A stretch of 64,000 bases of DNA from Flavobacterium sp. UBA7665 (GCA_002483285.1 DLHP01000043.1:1-64000); one strand, 5' to 3'; positions 1-9,303 are shown, counted from the stretch's first letter. The notes: generated by a model not told the origin, from the sequence alone. Program-made: numbers and translations.

Positions 1-216
1 ACGAAAAATAAAATAGATACTTCCGACTTGGCGCGACGTTAAATTAGAATCGTAGAAAACAACGAAGATAAGCGGCATCGAAGGGCGTGAGAGTCGAGCC
101 TGTAAGGCGAGCGGCTTAGCCCGTAGACCGCGTTCTGAGGTAGTTTTCAAGATTGTAATTTGGTCGCTAGGCATTTTTGCTTCTTTTGTTGCTAGACAAA
201 AGAAGGCCCTCGCGGC
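1..216. other. Gene-free stretch with a strong hairpin
   Basis: No convincing coding frame is visible before the 3' end of bioF. The one clear structure is a perfect 10-bp inverted repeat (CTTCTTTTGT / ACAAAAGAAG, 180-189 and 196-205) with a six-base loop. It is not followed by a long T-run on either strand, so a terminator role is uncertain. The stretch runs directly into the first copy of the dispersed intergenic repeat described at 217. Confidence 0.5.
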
Positions 217-304
217 AGTGATAGCCCCGATTGAAGCGGATATCCTTTTTAAACGACCATCGGGAGTTTAAAAAGATAGCAGCGGAAAGCGGGAATCAGC
301 TCCC
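217..304. repeat. Dispersed intergenic repeat, copy 1
   Basis: This is one of six related imperfect palindromes in this window. The shared left block reads roughly GAnnGnAGCGGnATCCTTTT and the right block AAAAGATnnAGCGGAnAGC. Between them lies a copy-specific stem, here TTTTTAAAC...GTTTAAAAA around a short loop. It sits just past the 3' end of bioF. The copies keep the flanking blocks while the central stem sequence varies but stays self-complementary. Confidence 0.7.
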
Positions 305-311
305 AAAAAAA

Positions 312-1460
312 TCACTTCAAAACCTCCCTCGCCAACACCTCCAAAACCCCAAAAACATCCCCTTCACTATTAAAACTATGCAAACATAACCGCAACCGTT
401 CCTGACCTTGCGCCACAGTAGGCGATAATATGGGTTTGACATCGAAACCTTGGGCTTGTATATTTTTCGCGATTTCCCTGACCCTTTCGTTTCCGGGGAT
501 AATGGCGCATTGTATTGCCGATTTGCTGCGTACAAACAACGGCTGAAAACCGAGTAGTTTTTTTTGTTGGTTGAAGCAATTGATGTTGTTGCGCAACTGG
601 CTACGCGAACGGTCATCAGCCAATAAGTGCTGGTAAGCCATATGGATTGTGGCAAGCGCATGTGGCGAAAGTGCGGTGGTATAAATCAGGCTGCGGGCAA
701 AATTGACAAGGTAGTCTTTGAGTGACTGGCTTCCCACAACCGCTGCGCCGTGGCAACCCAATCCTTTGCCAAAGGTCATTACGCGCGCAAAAACGCGATT
801 CTGGAGGTTTAGGTTTTGGATCATCCCCTCGCCTTTGTCGCCAAATACACCCAAGGCGTGCGCTTCATCGACAATCAGGTAAGCGTTGTGTTTTTCACAG
901 AGCTGTACCATTTTTTCGAGGTCGGGTGTGTCGCCATCCATAGAGAAAACCGATTCGGTAGCGATGTAAATCGTGGCGTTTTGACTTTGGCAACGCAGCA
1001 TTAGTTTCTCGAGATCTTCGCAGTCATTGTGCACAAATTTATACGATTTGGCATGAGACAAACGGATGCCGTCGCGAATCGAGGCGTGGCACAATTCATC
1101 GTATAAAATGAAATCGCCTTTTTGCGGAACCGAGGCAAAAAGCCCCACGTTGGCATCATAACCCGAATTGAAAATCAGCGCCGATTCACTTTGGTGGAAA
1201 TGGGCAATGGCCTGTTCGGCGATACCATACAAAGGATGGTTTCCCGAAAGCAAACGTGAACCGGTGGCGCCATTAGAAGTGAAGCCATTGTGGATTAAAA
1301 ACTGGTGTGCGGCATCAAAAATTTTTGAAGATTGTGCAAAACCCAAATAGTCATTCGAGGCAAAATCAATCCCCGAAGCGGCTTGCGGTAGCACGCGCAA
1401 TGCAGCATTTTCCCGCCTTTTCAGGAGTTGTTGTAAGAGCGCTTCCGGAAATCTTTTCAT
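312..1460 (-). CDS. bioF: 8-amino-7-oxononanoate synthase (biotin synthesis)
   Basis: This is a 382-residue PLP enzyme of the alpha-oxoamine synthase family, the usual length for BioF, which condenses pimeloyl-ACP with alanine in the first step of the biotin ring pathway. Visible family features are the SNDYLG block near residue 35, the cofactor-stacking histidine in DELCHASIRDG (H125), the VDEAHALG segment (D198, H201) and the PLP lysine in TFGKGLG (K232). It has no biotin genes beside it here, and its nearest neighbour is the divergent metallopeptidase. The ATG at 1458-1460 lies shortly behind a TAGTTTTG box read on the minus strand (1465-1472), which fits a short 5' leader. A related alpha-oxoamine synthase such as Kbl is possible but less likely, given the length and sequence. 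Confidence 0.88.
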   Translation of the reverse strand: MKRFPEALLQQLLKRRENAALRVLPQAASGIDFASNDYLGFAQSSKIFDAAHQFLIHNGFTSNGATGSRLLSGNHPLYGIAEQAIAHFHQSESALIFNSGYDANVGLFASVPQKGDFILYDELCHASIRDGIRLSHAKSYKFVHNDCEDLEKLMLRCQSQNATIYIATESVFSMDGDTPDLEKMVQLCEKHNAYLIVDEAHALGVFGDKGEGMIQNLNLQNRVFARVMTFGKGLGCHGAAVVGSQSLKDYLVNFARSLIYTTALSPHALATIHMAYQHLLADDRSRSQLRNNINCFNQQKKLLGFQPLFVRSKSAIQCAIIPGNERVREIAKNIQAQGFDVKPILSPTVAQGQERLRLCLHSFNSEGDVFGVLEVLAREVLK

Positions 1461-1573
1461 ACCACAAAACTACACATCTTTTCTGATAGTTGGCGCTGCT
1501 TGCAAGTTTCAGGTTTCCAAAAATTTAACTCAAAAAAAAGAAAATTCGTGGCCCTTTTTAGGACTGTTGTACC

Positions 1574-1581
1574 TACATTTG
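1574..1581 (+). promoter_or_regulatory. Candidate -7 promoter box of the metallopeptidase gene
   Basis: TACATTTG matches the Bacteroidota -7 consensus TAnnTTTG and lies 31 bases upstream of the ATG at 1613. I see no good TTG at the expected upstream distance, so the assignment rests on the -7 box alone. Confidence 0.45.
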
Positions 1582-1612
1582 CCGAATTACAAACCACCAT
1601 AAACCTATAAAA

Positions 1613-4600
1613 ATGAAAAAAAACCTACCTTTTTTCACTTTGGCGTTCTTTTGTTTCTCGATGGCGTTCGCGCAATCAGGACTTTGGACACCGATCGGTG
1701 AAAATGATGCGCGGTCGGCTAAAGTGAACCGCAATGTGACCCCAACAAGCTATCGATTGTACCGCCTCAACTTATCGGCGATGCGAAATACTTTGGCTGC
1801 AGCGCCACTCAGAGGGCAATCTGCAGGAAGATCCAATGTGGTCATTGAACTGCCCAATGCGGCGGGCCAACTCGAACATTTCAGGGTGATTGAAACCCCA
1901 ATTATGGAACCCGCGCTCGCCATTAAATACCCGATGATCAAGTCGTATGCGGCGCAAGGTATTGACGACCCAACAGCTGTGGCGCGTTTTTCTGTAACGC
2001 AATTTGGATTGCACAGCATGACATTGTCTGCGCAAAAAAGCACGGCTTATATTGACCCTTACACGACCGACACGCAGAATTACATCGTGTATGACAGGGC
2101 TTCAATGAACCGCCCGAGCAACGACTTTGAATGCCTTACCGATGAAGTGCCGCTCAAATCTTTACAACAGGATCGCCGTTCGCAAAACCGTGTATTATCG
2201 GATACCGATGACAAAAAATTACGGACGTATCGTCTGGCCCAATCCTGTACCGCAGAATACGGTAATATCTTCGCAGGAACGGGAACTGATGCCGAGAAAA
2301 AGGCCAACATTCAGGCACAAATGGCCATTACCATGACGCGCGTCAACGGCGTATATGAAAATGACCTGGCCATCACGATGGTGTTCGTGGCCAACAATGA
2401 CGCGGTAATCTATTTTGGAGCGACCAACAGCGACCCATGGAGTGGCGAATACAATACGCAAACCGGTGTGACCATAGATGCTAATATTGGTTTTTCTAAC
2501 TACGATATCGGCCACAATTTCAATACATCGGGCGGCGGAAATGCAGGTTGTATTGGTTGTGTATGCAGCCCCGACACCAACCCGAATGGCAATCACAAAG
2601 GAACCGGGATGACCGGTAGCGGAAACCCTACGGGTGATGCTTTCGATATTGATTATGTGGCGCACGAGATGGGCCACCAGTTTGGCGGTTTCCACATCCA
2701 AAGCAGCTCGGGCTGTCGCTCGGGCAACGGATCCACAGAAGTTGAGCCTGGTTCGGGCTCTTCAATTATGGGTTACGCCGGAATTTGTTCGGCGAATGTC
2801 CAGAACAATTCGGATGCGTATTTTGGATATGTAAACATCCGCGACATCCTCGACAATGTGAAAAGCGGCGTGAGCTCAAGCTGCGCGCAGATTACCGATT
2901 TTGACAACAATCCGCCTACGGCCGATGCCGGCGAGGACTATGTAATCCCCAAATCGACACCGTTCATGCTCATTGGCGCAGCGACCGACCCGGATGGCGA
3001 TGCTATTACCTACAACTGGGAAGAAAACGACCCTGAAAACCCGAACTCTTCTGCAGCACCAACGCCAACGCGCGTGGCGGGACCGATGTACCGTTCGCTC
3101 GACGCATCGACTTCTAACGTAAGGCTCATGCCCAACCTGGCCACTGTTTTGGCCGGGAACAGTTTCAACACCTGGGAGGCGAATCCGTCGGTAGCGCGAA
3201 CGCTGAATTTTTCTTTGACGGTTCGCGACAACCACGCTGGCGGCGGACAAACGGCATCCGACTTGATGAAAGTGACCGTTTCTGGAAATGCGGGCCCGTT
3301 TTTGATGACGGCACCCAACACCAATGTTTCCTGGGCATCCGGAACCGTACAAACCGTTACCTGGAATGTGGCGGGAACTGATGCGAATGGCGTGGATGCC
3401 AAATATGTTGACATTTACCTATCGACCAACGGTGGAAACGCTTACCCTGTTTTGTTGGCGAGCAAAGTCCCCAATGACGGGTCTGAATTGGTTACCGTTC
3501 CCAACACGGTTGGTACCCAAAACCGCATTATGGTGCGTGGTTACGACAATATCTTCTACGACATTTCTAATGCGAATTTCGCCATCACACCGCCAGAGAA
3601 TACTTTTTCGGTGGCCTTTAGCGGTGTTGCCGAAGAACAGAACAAGACGATTTGTACCGGAGCGAGCGTTTCTTACAACGTAACGTATGCTGCCCTGAAC
3701 GGATTTTCTGGCACTACCGATTTTAGCGTGAGCGGAAACCCTGCCGGAGTAACCGTAACGTTTACACCTGCGAGCCTCAGCGCCGACGGAACGACCGTGA
3801 TGCAAATCACAACAGCTCCAGACGCTGCCGCCGGATTTTATACTTTGGCGGTCACTGCCACTTCGGGCTCGGTAACAAAAACCGCTAATTTCTACCTTGA
3901 CTTATTCAGCGCCGATTTCCCTTCGATGGCTTTAACCACACCGGCCGACATGGCCGAAAACCAAGGAACATCGGTGAATTTGGTTTGGGAAGCCAATGCC
4001 AACGCAACGATTTACGATGTGCGGGTTTATGCCGACGCCGCCACGACCATTACTGTTGCTGCTGGAACCACTACGCAGACCAATTTTACAGTTGCCGGCT
4101 TGTTTCAGGACACTACCTACTATTGGAATGTATTGCCAAGAAATAGCTCGTGCAGCGGTACTTATAGTGACACTTTTGAATTCAAGACCGGTGTAGTAAC
4201 CTGTAACAATTATGTTTCTGCGAATGTGCCGTTAACCATTTCGGCGAGCGGGGCACCAACGGTGAATTCTACCGTAGCGGTAACTGGTAGCGGCGTAATT
4301 TCGGATGTGAATGTAACGCTGGCTTTGACCCACAGTTGGCTTGCTGATTTGACCGTGTCTTTGATTGGCCCATCGGGAACAACGGTAGAATTATTTGCCG
4401 GTGCCTGTGACAATGCCAACGACGCGTCGGCGACTTTTGACGACGAAGGCGTAGCAATCGCTTGTGCCAACAATCCGGCGATTGCGGGTATTGTAATCCC
4501 GGCGCAGGCGCTTGCTGCTTTCAACGGTGAAAATGCCAACGGAACCTGGACACTACGCATAGCCGATGGCGCCAACCAAGATGGCGGAAGCCTCACTAGC

Positions 4601-4900
4601 TGGAACCTGGACGTTTGTTCTGTGACGCCGCCATTGGCCACCACGAGCAATGCATTTGCCTACTTTGCCATTAGCCCGAACCCGAACAACGGTTCTTTCA
4701 ATGTAAAACTCAATACTTACAACGCTGAACCGGTGAATGTCTCGGTGTTTGACATGCGCGGACGGGCGGTTTATAGTCGTGATTTCCAAGGTCAATCGTT
4801 GTTTAGCGAAAACATTGGTTTGGATGTTACTGCGGGTGTTTACCTGGTCACCGTTAAGAACGGCGAGCGCCAGGAAACGAGGAAGATTGTGGTACAGTAA
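1613..4900 (+). CDS. Secreted reprolysin-like metallopeptidase with P-domain and T9SS tail
   Basis: This 1095-residue exported zinc protease starts with a signal peptide (FFTLAFFCFSMAFAQ). The zinc-binding motif HEMGHQFGGFH begins at about residue 351 and is followed by the SIMGYAG methionine-turn segment typical of metzincins. Downstream come an Ig/cadherin-like stretch (about 430-560), further beta-sandwich segments including a fibronectin-III-like one, a proprotein-convertase P-domain-like region (about 863-985) and a type A T9SS sorting tail starting near SPNPNNGSF and ending in TRKIVVQ. Such proteins are exported by Sec, then through the outer membrane by T9SS, and normally lose the tail on anchoring or release. 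The natural substrate cannot be told. The gene is monocistronic, with a repeat and a terminator after it. Confidence 0.88.
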   Translation: MKKNLPFFTLAFFCFSMAFAQSGLWTPIGENDARSAKVNRNVTPTSYRLYRLNLSAMRNTLAAAPLRGQSAGRSNVVIELPNAAGQLEHFRVIETPIMEPALAIKYPMIKSYAAQGIDDPTAVARFSVTQFGLHSMTLSAQKSTAYIDPYTTDTQNYIVYDRASMNRPSNDFECLTDEVPLKSLQQDRRSQNRVLSDTDDKKLRTYRLAQSCTAEYGNIFAGTGTDAEKKANIQAQMAITMTRVNGVYENDLAITMVFVANNDAVIYFGATNSDPWSGEYNTQTGVTIDANIGFSNYDIGHNFNTSGGGNAGCIGCVCSPDTNPNGNHKGTGMTGSGNPTGDAFDIDYVAHEMGHQFGGFHIQSSSGCRSGNGSTEVEPGSGSSIMGYAGICSANVQNNSDAYFGYVNIRDILDNVKSGVSSSCAQITDFDNNPPTADAGEDYVIPKSTPFMLIGAATDPDGDAITYNWEENDPENPNSSAAPTPTRVAGPMYRSLDASTSNVRLMPNLATVLAGNSFNTWEANPSVARTLNFSLTVRDNHAGGGQTASDLMKVTVSGNAGPFLMTAPNTNVSWASGTVQTVTWNVAGTDANGVDAKYVDIYLSTNGGNAYPVLLASKVPNDGSELVTVPNTVGTQNRIMVRGYDNIFYDISNANFAITPPENTFSVAFSGVAEEQNKTICTGASVSYNVTYAALNGFSGTTDFSVSGNPAGVTVTFTPASLSADGTTVMQITTAPDAAAGFYTLAVTATSGSVTKTANFYLDLFSADFPSMALTTPADMAENQGTSVNLVWEANANATIYDVRVYADAATTITVAAGTTTQTNFTVAGLFQDTTYYWNVLPRNSSCSGTYSDTFEFKTGVVTCNNYVSANVPLTISASGAPTVNSTVAVTGSGVISDVNVTLALTHSWLADLTVSLIGPSGTTVELFAGACDNANDASATFDDEGVAIACANNPAIAGIVIPAQALAAFNGENANGTWTLRIADGANQDGGSLTSWNLDVCSVTPPLATTSNAFAYFAISPNPNNGSFNVKLNTYNAEPVNVSVFDMRGRAVYSRDFQGQSLFSENIGLDVTAGVYLVTVKNGERQETRKIVVQ

Positions 4901-4924
4901 GCCTGTTTTAAAAACGGCAGCCTG

Positions 4925-4997
4925 CGTGAGGGATGGAAGCGGCATCCTTTTGTGACGGTAGGAACAAAAGATACAGCGTACAGCCCGGCCGATGGCC
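4925..4997. repeat. Dispersed intergenic repeat, copy 2
   Basis: Copy 2 has the blocks GGAAGCGGCATCCTTTTGT and ACAAAAGATACAGCGTACAGC flanking a short loop. It lies between the stop of the metallopeptidase and its terminator, so it would be transcribed as a hairpin in the 3' UTR. Confidence 0.7.
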
Positions 4998-5018
4998 ACG
5001 CCACAAAAATAAAAGAGA

Positions 5019-5047
5019 AGCCTCCGAAAATTCGGGGGCTTTTTTTA
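5019..5047 (+). terminator. Rho-independent terminator after the metallopeptidase
   Basis: A 9-bp stem AGCCTCCGA / TCGGGGGCT with a four-base loop is followed directly by a T-run (TTTTTTTAT). Confidence 0.85.
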
Positions 5048-5072
5048 TATTGCACAGATCTAGACAGTTGTC

Positions 5073-5879
5073 ATGCAAATCATTTGTAAAAATTGCGAAA
5101 CCGCGTACGAGCAGACGTACAAGTATTGTCCTGAATGCAGCCAGAAATCAAAGTTGCATCGGTTGACATTGCACGATGTGGTGCATGAAGGCATTCACTA
5201 TTTTACGCACGCCGACAAAGGCCTTTTTCAATTGATTCGGGACTTGATGGTGAAAACCGGCGTCGTGGCTTATGAATATATTGAAGGGAAACGCAAGAAG
5301 TATTTCCCTCCGCTGAATTTCTTTTTGCTGATTGCTGCGGTGTTTGTTTTTGTGGCATCGATGGGCGAAGGCAAAGTAAACGTTGACGTGATGAAGCAAC
5401 ATCCTGAGCTTGCCAAGATTGGAGATCCGACGGCGCGCCAGCAAGCCATTGGAGTTTATGAGCGAAAGGCAAATGTGGCGCATTTCACGACAAAATATTC
5501 GAACCTCATGGCGATGGGCTCATTGCCGCTGACCGCGCTCGTTTTTTGGCTTTTTTACCGAAAAAACAAATACAATTATATTGAACACCTCGTGGCAGGC
5601 ATGTACATGTTGGGCTTTTGCATCTTGATTTACGCGGGTATCATCCTGCCTTTATCGTTTGCTTTTGGTTTTAAGGGCAATCCTGCCGTGTTGCTATTCT
5701 TCATTACCCAAATACTGTATTTCACCATTTTCTATTACCGGTTCCTCGGGAAACAAACCAAAAGCGACTTTGTCAAAGCTTTGGGCGTAAGCCTGCTCAG
5801 CCTGGTGGTGTGGATTGCGATTTCGGGGTCGTTGGTGCGGTTTTATATCGTTTCAGGTTTTGGTGGATTACTCACATAA
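5073..5879 (+). CDS. DUF3667-type membrane protein with zinc ribbon (first of a tandem pair)
   Basis: This 268-residue protein has an N-terminal four-cysteine ribbon (C5, C8, C19, C22, in CKNC and CPECSQ), a conserved segment with HEGIHYFTHADKGL, and then about five hydrophobic spans. This matches the DUF3667 family common in Bacteroidota, whose function is not known to me. The next gene is a close paralogue beginning 13 bases after the stop, so the pair is very likely a tandem duplication transcribed together. The high density of K/R in GKRKKYFPPLNFF before the first span suggests that the zinc ribbon stays in the cytoplasm. Confidence 0.75.
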   Translation: MQIICKNCETAYEQTYKYCPECSQKSKLHRLTLHDVVHEGIHYFTHADKGLFQLIRDLMVKTGVVAYEYIEGKRKKYFPPLNFFLLIAAVFVFVASMGEGKVNVDVMKQHPELAKIGDPTARQQAIGVYERKANVAHFTTKYSNLMAMGSLPLTALVFWLFYRKNKYNYIEHLVAGMYMLGFCILIYAGIILPLSFAFGFKGNPAVLLFFITQILYFTIFYYRFLGKQTKSDFVKALGVSLLSLVVWIAISGSLVRFYIVSGFGGLLT

Positions 5880-5892
5880 CAATAGGACAATC

Positions 5893-6675
5893 ATGGAATA
5901 TCGCTGTAAAAACTGCGAAGTGACTTTGCAACCCGACTTTGAATATTGCCCGAAATGCAGCCAGAAAACCAATTTGCACCGAATTAGTATGCACGAGGTT
6001 TTTCACGAGGGTGTTCATTATTTTACGCACGCCGACAAGGGTTTGCCGCAGCTGGTGCGCGACCTGGTTTTAAAAGGCGGTGTGGTGGCGCGTGAATTTG
6101 TAAATGGCAAACGCAAGAAGTATTTTTCGCCGCTCAATTTTTTCTTACTCATTGCGGCGCTGAACCTTTTTGCAATCAATATCGATGAGACGAGTGAACG
6201 GCCTGATATGGCACGTGACCAGGTCGCTGAACTGCAAAAGATTACCGATCCCCAACAACGGGCGGCTTTCGTGAAATTTTTTGAACGCCAAGTGGCGGCG
6301 GTAGATTTCATAAAGCACCATTCTAACAAAACCATATTGATTACGCTGCCCTTGATGGCTTTTATTTTCTGGCTTTATTACAGGAAAGGGCCGTACAACT
6401 ATACCGAGCACCTGATTGCGGGCATGTTCATGTATGGCTTTTGCACATTGGTGTTTGCCCTTTTGTGCATCATCAACCTGTTGTTTATGGTAGATGTAAA
6501 CTACATATACGGCTTGACGCTGTTGTTGCAATTACTCTATTTTGCACAGTTTTACTATCGGTTTATGGGGAATACCAAGCGGGTGCGCGCCTATGTGGCC
6601 AGCTTTTCTGCGATTCTTTTTGTGTTTGTGGTAACGGGTGTTGCGGTGGCGGTGTATGTGATGGCCGGAATGTAA
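5893..6675 (+). CDS. DUF3667-type membrane protein (second of a tandem pair)
   Basis: This 260-residue paralogue of the preceding gene has the same layout: CKNC and CPKCSQ zinc ribbon, HEGVHYFTHADKGLPQL, then GKRKKYFSPLNFF and hydrophobic spans. I take the ATG at 5893 (MEYRCKNCE) because it aligns with the first copy. An upstream in-frame start at 5815 lies inside the previous gene and would add unrelated residues. The gene ends exactly where the convergent gene on the other strand ends (6676), leaving no room for a separate terminator. Confidence 0.75.
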   Translation: MEYRCKNCEVTLQPDFEYCPKCSQKTNLHRISMHEVFHEGVHYFTHADKGLPQLVRDLVLKGGVVAREFVNGKRKKYFSPLNFFLLIAALNLFAINIDETSERPDMARDQVAELQKITDPQQRAAFVKFFERQVAAVDFIKHHSNKTILITLPLMAFIFWLYYRKGPYNYTEHLIAGMFMYGFCTLVFALLCIINLLFMVDVNYIYGLTLLLQLLYFAQFYYRFMGNTKRVRAYVASFSAILFVFVVTGVAVAVYVMAGM

Positions 6676-7200
6676 TTATGCTGGTGTCTTTTCAATCCAT
6701 TTGGGATTGCCGCGCTCTGTGGCGTCGAGTAGGTCGAGGTTGAGTTTTTGGGCTACCATTTGGGCGAATTGGAAGGCGGGTTGAAAATCCTCAAAAGCAT
6801 ACATCTTATAATGTTTGTTCCCTTTGTACCAAAGATTGACTTCGTAAAAATCCTTTGCATTTCTAAACACGGCTACATATTCGAGCTGTGGCACTTTGGT
6901 AAGTATATCTTTTTGGAACGGCCCGATGAAAAACCTTGAAACGAGTTTGTCTTTGTCAACGTCGATTAGAACGGTTTTCATCATTGCAAAAGAGATTCCG
7001 CCAGATAAGCTTAGTGCAATTCCTTCTACGAGGTTGGCAAGTTGCTTGGGTCGATACTCATCGAGCCTGTTGTCCCAGCAGATACAACCGAGCTGATAGA
7101 GACAATAGATCATCAAAGAGAAGAAAACGGTTGCGAGTAGTGTTTTCCAGACAGGTCTGCGGCCAGGTATTACGATAAATTCGCATTCATTTAGTTCCAT
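6676..7200 (-). CDS. Hypothetical membrane protein, two spans plus soluble tail
   Basis: I do not recognise a family. The 174-residue protein has two predicted membrane segments (about residues 22-42 and 60-80) followed by a soluble portion that reads like a small PH-like beta domain (alternating hydrophobics, FYEVNLWYKGNKHYKMYAF). The start at 7200 (MELNECEF) is preferred because the upstream extension to 7398 would translate repeat copy 3 and a terminator stem. It converges head-on with the DUF3667 pair with no spacer. Confidence 0.6.
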   Translation of the reverse strand: MELNECEFIVIPGRRPVWKTLLATVFFSLMIYCLYQLGCICWDNRLDEYRPKQLANLVEGIALSLSGGISFAMMKTVLIDVDKDKLVSRFFIGPFQKDILTKVPQLEYVAVFRNAKDFYEVNLWYKGNKHYKMYAFEDFQPAFQFAQMVAQKLNLDLLDATERGNPKWIEKTPA

Positions 7201-7237
7201 ACCCCAAAAATAGCAAAATAGTTGAAATGGAAACGGC

Positions 7238-7325
7238 TGCTGTTTTAGCCCCGATTGGAGCATTGTTGGCGCTCTTTTGTGTAGCCTGCGGAACAAAAAG
7301 CGACTGCGAACACGAGGCTTTAGCC
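7238..7325. repeat. Dispersed intergenic repeat, copy 3 (diverged)
   Basis: This is the most diverged copy. It keeps AGCCCCGATTGGAGC, then CTCTTTTGT with the mate ACAAAAAGCGACTGCGAAC around a short loop. The repeat-like sequence AACAAAGCGGGATTGGC continues to about 7353. It lies between atpC and the small membrane protein, in their shared minus-strand direction. Confidence 0.5.
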
Positions 7326-7363
7326 GAACTGCCGAAACAAAGCGGGATTGGCTCCTCCATAAA

Positions 7364-7391
7364 AATGAAAAAGCCCAACAAATGCTGGGCT
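7364..7391 (-). terminator. Terminator after atpC
   Basis: Read on the minus strand, AGCCCA...TGGGCT forms a stem followed by TTTTTCATTTTT. It lies 23 bases past the atpC stop codon. Confidence 0.65.
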
Positions 7392-7413
7392 CGTTCAAGT
7401 ATATAGGCTGGTC

Positions 7414-7695
7414 TTAGTCGACCAGGACAATGACTTTGTTGTCATTCATTTCAATCGTGCCTGAGTTGATGGCAAGCGTGTAGGTTTTCTCATCTACCTT
7501 AGTAAATTTCTGCGCTACCTCTTTGCCGAAATGAAAACTGTCGGCGGCGATTTTCACCACACCTTCTTTCAAGATAGAAACGATGGGCGCGTGGTGGTTC
7601 AGGATCTGGAAGCTTCCGTCAACGCCGGGAAGGGTAACTGAGGTTACGGTTCCGGAGAATAGGGAGGCTTCTGGTGATACGATTTCTAATGTCAT
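7414..7695 (-). CDS. atpC: ATP synthase F1 epsilon subunit
   Basis: This 93-residue protein corresponds to the N-terminal beta-sandwich of F1 epsilon (MTLEIVSPEASLFSGTV, GSFQILNHHAPIVSIL). The C-terminal helical hairpin present in about 135-residue epsilon subunits is absent, as is common in Bacteroidota. It links the c-ring shaft to the catalytic head. I use the ATG at 7693-7695. The longer frame upstream would translate the GGTTGTC tandem repeat and is not credible. It follows atpD by 96 bases that hold a strong hairpin, and the two genes stand apart from the rest of the ATP synthase operon. Confidence 0.88.
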   Translation of the reverse strand: MTLEIVSPEASLFSGTVTSVTLPGVDGSFQILNHHAPIVSILKEGVVKIAADSFHFGKEVAQKFTKVDEKTYTLAINSGTIEMNDNKVIVLVD

Positions 7696-7709
7696 CTTTT
7701 TTGGGTATT

Positions 7710-7779
7710 GGTTGTCGGTTGTCGGTTGTCGGTTGTCGGTTGTCGGACATCTAAGTACCGACAACTTCAACCGACAACC
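7710..7779. repeat. GGTTGTC tandem repeat with inverted counterpart in the atpD-atpC spacer
   Basis: Five perfect tandem copies of GGTTGTC (7710-7744) are followed by a 12-base spacer and the complementary ACCGACAAC...ACCGACAACC (7757-7779). The whole forms a long hairpin on either strand inside the atpD-atpC transcript. The variable copy number of the 7-mer makes slippage likely. Confidence 0.85.
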
Positions 7780-7791
7780 AGCAACTATTTT

Positions 7792-9303
7792 TTAGGCTTC
7801 TGCCAACATTTTCTGTCCTGCTTCAATAGCGTCTTCGATGGTTCCTTTCAAGTTGAAGGCTGCTTCTGGCAAGTGATCGAGTTCACCGTCGATGATCATG
7901 TTGAATCCTTTGATGGTGTCTTTGATGTCTACCAAAACGCCTGGGATACCTGTAAATTGCTCGGCTACGTGGAACGGCTGAGACAAGAAACGTTGTACAC
8001 GACGGGCGCGTGATACAGAAAGTTTGTCTTCTTCTGACAATTCTTCCATACCCAAGATGGCGATGATATCTTGCAATTGTTTGTATTTCTGGAGGATCTC
8101 TTTTACGCGTTGTGCGCAATCGTAGTGCTCGTCACCCAAGATGTGCGGCGTGAGGATACGTGAAGTAGAATCGAGTGGATCTACCGCCGGGTAAATACCA
8201 AGCTCAGCAATCTTACGCGACAATACGGTTGTGGCATCAAGGTGGGCAAAGGTTGTTGCCGGTGCCGGGTCGGTCAAGTCATCCGCAGGAACGTAAACCG
8301 CCTGAACTGATGTGATCGAACCTTTATTGGTAGAGGTGATACGCTCTTGCATCGCACCCATTTCTGTTGCTAATGTTGGTTGGTAACCTACCGCAGAGGG
8401 CATACGACCCAAAAGTGCCGATACCTCAGAACCTGCTTGTGTAAAACGGAAGATGTTGTCAACGAAGAAAAGTACGTCTTTTCCTTGGTCTGAACCGGCT
8501 CCGTCACGGAAGTACTCCGCAATAGACAATCCTGAAAGTGCAACACGCGCACGGGCTCCAGGTGGCTCGTTCATTTGTCCGAAGACGAACGTTGCTTTGG
8601 ATTCGCGCATACCTGGTTTGTCTACTTTAGACAAATCCCATCCGCCTTCTTCCATAGAATGCATGAAAGCGTCACCGTATTTGATGATGCCTGACTCGAG
8701 CATCTCGCGAAGCAAGTCATTTCCTTCACGGGTTCTTTCACCTACTCCTGCGAATACAGAAAGTCCACCGTGACCTTTTGCGATATTGTTGATGAGTTCC
8801 TGGATCAATACGGTTTTACCCACACCTGCACCACCGAAGAGACCGATTTTTCCTCCTTTTGCATAAGGCTCGATCAAGTCGATTACTTTGATACCGGTGA
8901 ACAACACTTCAGACGAAGTCGATAAATCTTCAAATCTTGGTGCTTGTCTGTGGATTGACATCCCGTTAACGCCTGTTTTAGGCAAATCGCCCAAACCGTC
9001 GATAGCATCACCGATTACATTGAACAAACGGCCGTAAACATCCGGGCCGATTGGCATTTGGATGGGGTTGCCCGTTCCAACTACTTCTGTACCTCTTGAG
9101 AGTCCGTCGGTAGAGTCCATAGAGATCGTACGAACCATGTTTTCACCGATGTGAGATTGCACTTCGAGTACCAATAAAGTACCGTCTTTTTTAGTGATTT
9201 CTAATGAATCGTAGATTTTTGGAAGTTCAACATCTTTACCATTGAACACCACGTCAACTACCGGACCGATGATCTGCGCAACTTTTCCTATTACTTTTGA
9301 CAT
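7792..9303 (-). CDS. atpD: ATP synthase F1 beta subunit
   Basis: This 503-residue catalytic subunit of the F1 head carries the Walker A loop GGAGVGKTVLI near residue 158, the catalytic glutamate region GVGERTREGNDL, Walker B in VLFFVDNIFRF, and ALLGRMPSAVGYQPTL. It makes ATP from ADP and phosphate using the proton gradient. The ATG at 9303 gives the standard N-terminus (MSKVIGKVAQIIGPVVDVVF). It is the first gene of a two-gene unit with atpC. Confidence 0.97.
   Translation of the reverse strand: MSKVIGKVAQIIGPVVDVVFNGKDVELPKIYDSLEITKKDGTLLVLEVQSHIGENMVRTISMDSTDGLSRGTEVVGTGNPIQMPIGPDVYGRLFNVIGDAIDGLGDLPKTGVNGMSIHRQAPRFEDLSTSSEVLFTGIKVIDLIEPYAKGGKIGLFGGAGVGKTVLIQELINNIAKGHGGLSVFAGVGERTREGNDLLREMLESGIIKYGDAFMHSMEEGGWDLSKVDKPGMRESKATFVFGQMNEPPGARARVALSGLSIAEYFRDGAGSDQGKDVLFFVDNIFRFTQAGSEVSALLGRMPSAVGYQPTLATEMGAMQERITSTNKGSITSVQAVYVPADDLTDPAPATTFAHLDATTVLSRKIAELGIYPAVDPLDSTSRILTPHILGDEHYDCAQRVKEILQKYKQLQDIIAILGMEELSEEDKLSVSRARRVQRFLSQPFHVAEQFTGIPGVLVDIKDTIKGFNMIIDGELDHLPEAAFNLKGTIEDAIEAGQKMLAEA

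Noticed and set aside
6676..7398. Longer start for the hypothetical membrane protein
   Set aside because: The extra 66 residues translate an intergenic repeat and a terminator. The ATG at 7200 gives a sensible N-terminus.
7710..7779. CRISPR-like array
   Set aside because: The repeat units are 7-mers with no spacers, and the complementary arm makes it a hairpin. No cas genes are present.
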